A DNA stretch of 5,491 bases from an uncultured bacterium. GTDB lineage: Bacteria; Patescibacteriota; Gracilibacteria; Absconditabacterales; Absconditicoccaceae. Positions 1 to 5,491 of the stretch are shown one piece after another; within the stretch, counting starts at the first letter, position 1; each line of letters begins with the position of its first letter. Where the stretch lies: assembly GCA_903943625.1 (NCBI GenBank), contig CAJAPL010000179.1:1-5491 (forward strand). Reading direction: 5' to 3'. The notes beneath the pieces were generated by a model, which worked only from the letters and a program-made list of their open reading frames with translations, was not told the DNA's origin and did not search any database. The position numbers were made by a program, and so were the translations under genes.

Positions 1-1310
1 ATTCAGATTTTTTCAAATCTTTTTTGCTGTATCTGTCGCGCTTGGATTACTTTTTCTTTGATGCTTTCTGAACTTTCGGATGGTATTTTATCAAGTATTT
101 TTTCTATATTTTCACGCGGAATTTCCATTATCATATCTATCCTATCGAGTAGTGGTCAGGATATTTTGCTTTGATATTTTTTGATATCATTTATGTTGCA
201 GATACAATTTTTTTCTGGATCTTTGTAGTAACCGCATTTACAGGGATTCATAGATCCCACAAACATAAAATTTGCTGGATATTGTATAGTACCAGCTACT
301 CTGGAAATATTTATAGTTTTGTCTTCTATAGGTTGACGTAAAACTTCTATTACTTCCCTAGGAAATTCTGTCAGTTCATCAAAAAACAATACTCATTTGT
401 GAGCGAGACTCACTTCTCCCGGAGTAAGATTGGATCATCATCATATTATTGAAATTTTGGAAGCTGTATGATGAACTTGTCTAAATGGTCTTTGAATTAT
501 GAGAGGGGAATCTTTATTTAATTTGCCGACTACTGAATAAATTTGACTAACTTCAAGTATTTCTTCAAATCATAATGGTGGCAATATGCTTTGGAGCGCT
601 TTTGATAACATCGTTTTACCAGATCATGGAGCTCATACCATGATTAGATTGTGTAATCATGCAGCTGCTATTGCAAGAGCTCTTTTGGCAAAAATCTGTC
701 ATTTGATATGCTCAAAATCTACTTCAAAATTATGGCTTCATGAATATAAATTTTCTATACTTTGTGGGCTTGTAATCTTGTTGATATCTTTTCAATTAAT
801 AAAAAATTCCAATATTTCATGGAAGTTTTTTATGGGATAGATTGTGATGTTTGGTATATATTCTAGTTCATAAATGTTTTCTTGCGGGATAAAGAATTGA
901 TTGTATCATTTCTTGATAGAGGATATAACCGATGGCAATAATCAATTTACTCTTTTAACTGATCAGTCCAATCACAACTCTCAAAAAAAAAGCGAATTAT
1001 TTATAATTTCGTAATTATTTACCCTACCATCATAAATCAAAAGCAATATAGCTACTGCCATCGGCAAATCAAAACTTGTTCAGATTTTTTTGATGTCACT
1101 AGGCGCTAGGTTTAAAATAATTTTTCTTTTGGGTAGCTCTACTCAGATACTACGAAATGTTGCCCTAATTCTTTCTTTGGATTCTTTGATTGCTGCGTCT
1201 GGTAATCATATAATTTCTATGCCAGGCAAAGATCTATTGGAATCTGCCTCTACTACTATTTCAAATCATTGTAATCCCAAATTCGTAAATGTCTTGATTT
1301 TCTGAATCAT
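1..1310 (-). CDS. comM: ComM/YifB-family AAA+ ATPase (Mg-chelatase-like), C-terminus cut by window edge
   Basis: Family role: a hexameric AAA+ motor; in naturally competent bacteria ComM drives branch migration during integration of incoming DNA. Seen here, with TGA read as Gly: the N-terminal domain has IIGLPDAAIKESKERIRA and FFGELGLDGSVKRVNGLLP. The hinge DFEHIKGQIFAKRALAIAAA leads into Walker A GAPGSGKT (residues 226-233), then PFRQVHHTAS, IIGGGSNLTPGEVSLAH and Walker B VLFFDE (307-312). A NPCKCGYY...CIC cysteine set follows (C357, C359, C369, C371), then KISGPLLDRID. The start ATG (1310-1308) is the first after an in-frame TAG and matches the family N-terminus. About 436 residues are visible, so roughly 70 are missing compared with a usual length near 500. 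About 22 of 31 glycines are TGA, including three in a row in the GGG motif. The gene is transcribed away from the polyprenyl synthase. No Shine-Dalgarno sequence is visible. Confidence 0.95.
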
Positions 1311-1348
1311 CTATAATATCTAGTATCTAAAATCTTATAATCAATTTT

Positions 1349-1376
1349 GATATAATCTTTTTTTGGGACTTTGCAA
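1349..1376 (-). promoter_or_regulatory. weak promoter candidate for comM
   Basis: On the minus strand TTGCAA (1376-1371) and TATATC (1354-1349) are separated by 16 bases. Each matches the sigma-70 consensus at 4 of 6 positions. This would give a leader of about 30 bases before the comM ATG. The region is so AT-rich that chance matches are expected, so this is only a candidate. Confidence 0.2.
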
Positions 1377-1383
1377 TAGTTTC

Positions 1384-1403
1384 TGTCAAAAATATATTTG
1401 ACA
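1384..1403. repeat. inverted repeat TGTCAAA-N6-TTTGACA in the divergent intergenic region
   Basis: Two perfect 7-base arms (1384-1390 and 1397-1403) flank a 6-base AT centre. The repeat lies between comM and the polyprenyl synthase gene. Each arm contains a consensus TTGACA hexamer, one on each strand. It could be an operator, a paired -35 element or a small hairpin; the sequence alone does not decide. Confidence 0.5.
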
Positions 1404-1427
1404 AGATTCTTATTGATTGAAAAGAAT
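1398..1427 (+). promoter_or_regulatory. candidate promoter for the polyprenyl synthase gene
   Basis: A consensus -35 TTGACA (1398-1403) is followed after 18 bases by AAGAAT (1422-1427), which matches the -10 consensus at 4 of 6 positions. The predicted transcript would start near 1435, upstream of the ATG at 1480 but downstream of the alternative in-frame ATG at 1429. This supports the shorter protein. The -35 is also the right arm of the inverted repeat. Confidence 0.35.
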
Positions 1428-1479
1428 GATGAAATGAATAGACTGCTGGCTGTCTTTGTTTTTATTTGCTTTTTGTGAA

Positions 1480-2523
1480 ATGGATTTAGCTCAGTTTAAG
1501 GTCGCTTTTGATCGCTTGCTTATGGATTATGTTCAACAGAAAATATCTGATTCCAAAAAAATACTAGATAATGATACGTTAAATAAAATACTTGATTATG
1601 TCCAAACCTTTATATTTTCTTGATGAAAAAGAATAAGACCGTACGCTTTGTATCTTACATATAAATGATTGGGATGAAAAAATGAAGATGCAATAATGCG
1701 TTTTGGCATTATATTTGAGTTGTTGCATAGTTTTGCTTTGATACATGATGATATAATAGATAGATCTGAAAAAAGACACAATATACTTACTATGCATCAT
1801 TATATTAACAAACTATTGTGAGAAAAAAATATGCATATAGCCCAATCTCAAGCTCTGTTGGTTGGAGATTTGTTGTTTTCTTGGGTTTATGAGCTTCAAT
1901 ATAAAAATCATGATTTTGATAGTCAACTGCTCCGTGTCTCAAGATGGAATGTGCATAATATGATAGAAGAGGTGATACTTGGAGAAATGATAGATGTCCA
2001 TATGCTTGTATGAGAACAAGTAGATGAAAAACTGATAGATAAAAAAAATCAATATAAAACAGCTTCATATACTTTTACTATACCTATGCTTACTTGAGCT
2101 ATTTTGGCTGATACAAGTGAAAATGTTTTGGATATGGTTAAAGATTTGTGAAATTGCATCGGTATGGCGTTTCAGGTTAGAGATGACTTAAATGATATTC
2201 TCTGAACAGAAGCAGATAAGCGTATTTTCTCTGATGTACAGGAGGGACAACAAACATATTTTACCAATTACGTCTTCCAACATTGATCTGAATCTGATAA
2301 ACAATTACTTAAACAATCATTGGGAAAGACATTAACTGATAGTCAAATTAAGGAACTCCAAAAAATGTTTTATAATAACGGGGCTATCGATTTTGTAAAA
2401 TCACTTATAAAAAAATATGCTGAGCAAGCCCAACATATTCTTGATAAAATATCTTTTGAAGATGAACCTTCTAGATTGGCTTTTGAGTCGTTGGTGAGGA
2501 AAATATGATATTTGGCTGTTTAG
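1480..2523 (+). CDS. trans-polyprenyl diphosphate synthase, probably short-chain (FPP/GGPP type)
   Basis: Family role: condenses isopentenyl diphosphate with allylic diphosphates to build isoprenoid chains for lipid carriers or quinones; cytosolic, Mg-dependent. The 347-aa protein has every landmark: GGKRIRP (residues 48-54, both glycines TGA), first Asp-rich motif HDDIID (D90, D91, D94), second FQVRDDLND (D235, D236, D239), and DVQEGQQT (252-259). Phe85, five residues before the first Asp motif and with no insertion in that motif, resembles archaeal-type geranylgeranyl synthases; long-chain enzymes usually have a small residue there. Odd points: the usual RRG after the first motif reads RHN, and the Lys usual after the late EG is Gln. 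Eleven of 18 glycines are TGA. The stop is TAG. ATG1480 fits the family N-terminus; an in-frame ATG at 1429 would add 17 hydrophobic residues. Its 3' end overlaps the convergent surface-protein gene. Confidence 0.94.
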
Positions 2524-3728
2524 TTAAGGTTTAGTTTCTTAAACTGTTCAACCATTTTCTTGTGTTTTGTAAATCAGTGCCGATAGTGAAGTTTGAGTAT
2601 AAAAGTTATAATAAATAGCGTCCATCATATTACTCAAAAAACTGATATATAACTTTTTTTCTCTATCTTTTCTTGTACTATGGGAGCGGCAGTAGCGTCC
2701 TTTTCTTCTTCGATGTTTTGTAGCTGAGCTGGTATTGGGCATCATAGCTTCTTGAGGATAGCTTTTCATGATTTTTGGTATATTCAATCTTCCTGTAAAT
2801 ATATATTTCAGATCAATGCGCATTCTTTTTGTGTTCAACGAAAACTTGCGTATCATTGTGCTAATTCTCTAAATTTAAATGGATCAAGATAATTTTCTAA
2901 AACTAATCAACTTGAAGTTTTGACCTCAAAGCTTTCGTTTTGGATATTTGCTCATCAGTATTTTTGCTTATCAGATATAGATATAGAGATGGGGATTAGC
3001 TTGTTTACTGGCAATCGTGTGCGAGGATATACAATGAGCTGATCTCAACTCCAAAAAACTCCATTATCATCATAAACGTAATTCTGATTATTTATATGCA
3101 ATTTTAACTGTTTTTTATCTATTCATTTTCAGTCGTCTTTAATCTCAAAAATAAAGCTAGAATCTAGCGCAACTCAATTGGTTTTGTTTAATGGCTTAAC
3201 CATTTCTATTATGGGAGGTACAACATCTGGTTCACATTCTGGAGCTTTTGCAAATGGAGTTGAAAACGATGCGTTTAATGAGATCACTCTTCAATATTTT
3301 GTTGTTAGATAAGACCCTTCTGTAAATTCAAAGGTGTTGCCTGTTATATTTTCATTGCTTTTGTAGTAGAGATTGAATAATGCGACTTTAGTTTCTTTAA
3401 AATCTTCATTACTTATTTTATTAAACAATATTTTATTGTATTCTATGCTATAGTTTGTCGTGCTTGACTGATCAATGGGGACAACACGGATTATTTTGAT
3501 CTTTTTTGTGTCATATTTTAATACCAGGTTTATTGTGCTTATGTTTTCTCATTTGGATTCGATTGCTATATTGGCAACGTGATCACATCATGCATGTAGT
3601 TTATCAGCAGGCAAAAATCTTGCTTCAGGATATGTTGAATTTAAATAAATATTAGCAGCATAAGTTGGGAGGCTAATAGTAAATCACAAAACTAAAATTA
3701 TTTTTAATAAATTTGTGCCTGTTTTCAT
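2520..3728 (-). CDS. secreted, membrane-anchored surface protein with cohesin-like and Ig-like regions
   Basis: This 402-aa protein is continuous only with TGA as Gly (20 of 24 glycines are TGA). It opens with a signal peptide: Lys2 and Lys9, a hydrophobic stretch at 10-20, then a likely cleavage after TYA at 24. Residues about 26-165 have alternating beta-strand character and the pattern of a cohesin-type sandwich (VANIAIES, then NLVLKYDTKKIKIIRVV). Residues about 171-275 resemble bacterial Ig-like repeats (IKDDGKGIDKKQLKLHI, with YPRTRLPVN and ISISISD). A module with Cys303 and Cys330, possibly disulfide-linked, and a charged linker follow. One membrane helix (361-378) comes next, then a basic tail of about 24 residues. 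Predicted topology: outside N-terminus, inside C-terminus. The domain names are my pattern judgement; a role in adhesion or host contact is inference. ATG3728 is chosen because it directly begins the signal peptide. The stop is TAA. Confidence 0.85.
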
Positions 3729-3758
3729 ATCGTTTTATAGTTTTTAAAACATACTATT

Positions 3759-3786
3759 ATTATAATACTAATTATTTTGATATCAA
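3759..3786 (-). promoter_or_regulatory. promoter of the surface-protein gene
   Basis: On the minus strand -35 TTGATA (3786-3781; 5 of 6) and -10 TATAAT (3764-3759; 6 of 6) are 16 bases apart. The predicted start near 3752 gives a leader of about 24 bases to the ATG at 3728. This is the best promoter match in the window. The -35 lies inside a palindrome that could be an operator. No Shine-Dalgarno sequence precedes the start. Confidence 0.55.
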
Positions 3787-3787
3787 A
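3776..3787. repeat. perfect 12-bp palindrome TTTGATATCAAA over the surface-gene -35
   Basis: The palindrome is perfect and covers the -35 hexamer of the surface-protein promoter. A dimeric regulator bound here would block RNA polymerase. No regulator gene is in the window, and one such palindrome in AT-rich DNA can occur by chance. Confidence 0.4.
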
Positions 3788-3815
3788 GTGACATAGATAA
3801 AGGTATAAAAAAGAT

Positions 3816-3844
3816 TTGACAAATTTTCATTGGTAGTTTTAAAT
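3816..3844 (+). promoter_or_regulatory. candidate plus-strand promoter upstream of the 74-aa gene
   Basis: A consensus TTGACA (3816-3821) is followed after 17 bases by TTAAAT (3839-3844; 4 of 6). If used it gives a purine-rich leader of about 130 bases. A second candidate is nearer: TTGTAT (3925-3930; 3 of 6), 16 bases, then AATAAT (3947-3952; 5 of 6). That one would start just upstream of the ATG at 3982. The sequence does not decide between them. Confidence 0.3.
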
Positions 3845-3981
3845 ATTTACTTGTATTGAATATTGATTAATAATGTGAGGTTTGAAGTTGAAAGTGGGGA
3901 GATAAAAGATACAAGATTGAGTAGTTGTATAAAGAATTGATTTTAAAATAATAAATGTTTTTAATTTATAGCTCCAAAACT

Positions 3982-4206
3982 ATGCCTGACAAAAGTAATA
4001 TAAAGAAAATAGAAGATGAAAAAAAGTTAAATATTCAAAAAACTATGGACCATCCTATCAATGAGGCTTTGAAGTGATGAGAACTTAAGGCAGCTATTTT
4101 GTCGCAGGGAGGGAAACAACAAATTGCTCCGTTAAACCAAATTTCTATATCTTTGGATAAGTATGAAAATAAGGTTATAAGAAAAAGAAAAATCAAATCT
4201 CAATAG
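3982..4206 (+). CDS. small hydrophilic protein of unknown function (74 aa)
   Basis: I do not recognise this protein. It runs from ATG3982 to TAG4204 with two consecutive in-frame TGAs (residues 32-33, read as Gly-Gly), so it is invisible under the standard code. It is rich in Lys, Glu, Ile and Gln. The first 20 residues are strongly charged and look helical, the middle has two small GG stretches (LKGGELKAAILSQGGKQQ), and the end is basic (VIRKRKIKSQ). There is no signal peptide, membrane segment, cysteine or tryptophan, so a cytosolic and perhaps nucleic-acid-binding protein is possible but unproven. An in-frame ATG at 3955 would add nine residues (MFLIYSSKT). The gene lies alone between two divergent or convergent neighbours, and its stop is eight bases from the stop of the 170-aa gene. 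It could be a chance open frame. Confidence 0.55.
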
Positions 4207-4214
4207 ATCCTAGT

Positions 4215-4727
4215 TTACATGAATATTTTGTAGATTCATAGTGTGATTATAGTAAGGAGTCGTCAAACTATTTTCGAAAATATCTTAGATGCTTTTGTTT
4301 TGTTAAAATTTCTATAAAAACTAGATCGTTGCTGCTGATCTACTATTGTTTTTCATATCTTGGTTTCGATGTCTTTTATGTTCTTTTCAAAAAGATTCTT
4401 TTCCAGAAAATAATTTTTTGTGTTTGATTGGAAAAGTCATTCCATGAGTGATATATTTATATTTTCTGGGTATTTGCTATTGTATTGTTCCTGTGCAAAC
4501 TTAGCGATTATTTGGTCGCATTCTAAAACAAACTTCTGCTGGTTGTTTTTGTGATGTCTCTTAATCAAGTTATGAAATGATCATAATAATATTATCAATA
4601 CTGCATATATAGCTATCGCAAACAAAAATATCTCTGATCAGTGGCTAGATAATCATATTGTTTTTGATAGTCTCTCTATCAATGATTGGTATACCGTTTG
4701 TGATGTTATTAAGCTATCTCAAGTCAT
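4215..4727 (-). CDS. membrane protein of unknown function downstream of tilS (170 aa)
   Basis: I do not recognise the family. The 170-aa protein has eight glycines and all eight are TGA. A polar N-terminal segment of about 30 residues leads into one clear membrane helix (33-51, FLFAIAIYAVLIILLG), then the basic stretch HNLIKRHHKNNQQK, which suggests the C-terminal part is cytoplasmic. Residues 64-150 are charged and predicted largely helical (LECDQIIAKFAQEQY, LEKNLFEKNIKDIETKIG), possibly coiled coil. The end (156-170, RLLTIITLGIYKIFM) is hydrophobic again and could be a second membrane or amphipathic helix. ATG4727 is the only start after an in-frame TAA at 4766-4764. It lies four bases after the tilS stop with no Shine-Dalgarno sequence, so co-transcription and translational coupling with tilS are likely. 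The stop is TAA. Confidence 0.85.
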
Positions 4728-4731
4728 ATTT

Positions 4732-5491
4732 TTATAAGATATAAATGTCTTTGAAACTGTGGATTATTTTTCAATCTTTTTCGACGACTGGTATAAAGTT
4801 CCTCCAAAAAACTGGTATCTTTTGGTTGCTACAATATTGGTTTCGTGTTTTCCCCTTGAATTTGTCTCATACTTTGGGGAACCTGAGCACAGATCAAAGC
4901 ATATTCTTTTTATCTATTGTTATATTTAATTTTCATAACTGGATGTTTCACAGTGTATTTATAGGGACTTTTTTATCAATAGTTTTTATCCAAAAATTTT
5001 GTGGTGCATTGATAATGTAGATCTTGCCATGAGAAATCCGAAAATAAGTCTGATTGAAATATTTAAATCAGTCCTGTTTGTTTACTATAAAATCACTTAA
5101 TTCTTTTATAAAACTGCTATTTATGTTTTTATAAATTCATAGTTTTTTTATGATGTTTAATAATTGTCATTGTGTTACTAATTTTTTGAATATGTCTAAT
5201 TCATATCAAAATCTGTGGTTTCGATATGGGGATTTTATGGTGTCTTTTAATAAGTTATTATCTGGCTCTTCTTGATCTAGTTGTTTATAAATTGTTGACA
5301 TGCTTTCTATAAATGAATTGGATAATTTATCCTTTTTGTTTGATAATTTATAAATTTGTGGTAATAGTTTTATTCTTAAGAAATTTCTTAAACTTGTTTT
5401 GGGGTTATCGTTTGTCTCATCGTGTATGTACGGTATTTTATATTTTTTGCATAGTTGGGTTATCTCATTTTTTGTTAAGTCTATTAACGGC
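4732..5491 (-). CDS. tilS: tRNA(Ile)-lysidine synthetase TilS, N-terminus cut by window edge
   Basis: Family role: uses ATP and lysine to convert C34 of tRNA-Ile(CAU) to lysidine, so the tRNA reads AUA instead of AUG; essential and cytosolic. The visible 252 residues begin at PLIDLTKNEITQLCKKYKIP, then HDETNDNPKTSLRNFLRIKL with the conserved D-TN-RN-R pattern of the ATPase domain's end. A helical linker follows. The C-terminal domain has VLRFPKVGDKFKGKTRNQ, then IPVFWRNFIPVVEKDGKIIH, which matches the usual GD-F, K-P-R and P arrangement. The N-terminal half with the SGGxDS ATP-binding loop lies beyond the right edge. Nine of 11 glycines are TGA; the stop is TAA at 4734-4732. AUA codons are very common in every gene here, so this enzyme is in heavy demand. 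The 170-aa membrane protein follows in the same direction. Confidence 0.93.

Noticed and set aside
156..389. A separate small minus-strand gene containing NPCKCGYY
   Set aside because: It is an internal piece of comM bounded by TGA codons that are glycines; the frame is continuous from 1310 to the left edge.
586..840. Open plus-strand frame (84 codons) opposite comM
   Set aside because: It is antisense to the conserved Walker A region of comM and has no recognisable motif.
1090..1305. Open plus-strand frame opposite the comM N-terminus
   Set aside because: Shadow of comM; the minus-strand frame matches the family and this one does not.
1579..2068. Open minus-strand frames at 1579-1800, 1596-1781 and 1805-2068
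   Set aside because: Antisense shadows of the polyprenyl synthase gene, which has all family motifs on the plus strand.
1831..2508. Two short plus-strand genes at 1831-2013 and 2320-2508
   Set aside because: Both are in-frame fragments of the 347-aa polyprenyl synthase split at TGA glycine codons.
2520..2560. Possible terminator hairpin AGTTT-CTT-AAACT near the convergent stops
   Set aside because: Only five AT-rich base pairs with no following T-run; too weak to call.
2548..2856. 102-codon minus-strand frame
   Set aside because: It is in a different frame from the 402-aa surface protein and overlaps its Cys module, linker and membrane helix; the arginine-rich composition looks like frame-shifted noise.
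4745..5020. 91-codon hydrophobic plus-strand frame resembling a membrane protein
   Set aside because: It is antisense to the TilS C-terminal domain; apparent hydrophobicity comes from the complement of A-rich codons.
1..5491. TGA codons as pseudogene decay, or as selenocysteine
   Set aside because: TGAs fall on conserved glycines in otherwise intact genes, with no TGA-terminated gene. Decay would hit random positions, and selenocysteine would not be this frequent or replace glycine.

Overview
The window is AT-rich and only makes sense if TGA is read as glycine (translation table 25). With TGA as stop it looks like short fragments. With TGA as Gly it resolves into six tightly packed genes ending in TAA or TAG (the comM end lies outside the window). 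About 72 in-frame TGAs fall in these genes. Many sit at family-invariant glycines: the Walker A loop and GGG motif of ComM, the GGKRxRP motif of the polyprenyl synthase, and the KISGPLLDR motif of ComM. This points to the Candidate Phyla Radiation (Patescibacteria), to Candidatus Gracilibacteria (BD1-5) or Absconditabacteria (SR1). CGA at a conserved ComM arginine mildly favours a lineage that keeps CGA as Arg.

Layout, left to right. (1) Minus strand 1-1310: comM/yifB AAA+ ATPase, running off the left edge at its C-terminus. (2) 1311-1479: a divergent AT-rich intergenic region with an inverted repeat and weak promoter candidates. (3) Plus strand 1480-2523: a complete trans-polyprenyl (probably farnesyl/geranylgeranyl) diphosphate synthase. 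(4) Minus strand 2520-3728: a 402-aa secreted, membrane-anchored surface protein with a cohesin-like and an Ig-like region. Its stop codon overlaps the synthase stop by four bases. (5) 3729-3981: a divergent intergenic region with a good minus-strand promoter whose -35 lies inside a 12-bp palindrome, and a possible long plus-strand leader. (6) Plus strand 3982-4206: a 74-aa hydrophilic protein of unknown function. (7) Minus strand 4215-4727: a 170-aa membrane protein of unknown function. (8) Minus strand 4732-5491: the C-terminal two thirds of tilS, tRNA(Ile)-lysidine synthetase. Genes 7 and 8 are four bases apart and probably one operon, tilS first.

The genes are mostly core functions: DNA uptake/recombination (ComM), isoprenoid chain synthesis, and tRNA modification. 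They are mixed with three lineage-specific proteins (the surface protein, the 74-aa and the 170-aa proteins). No mobile element, CRISPR array, RNA gene or clear rho-independent terminator was seen. The most notable biology is the recoded genetic code and the uncharacterised membrane and surface proteins, rather than a defence or mobile system.
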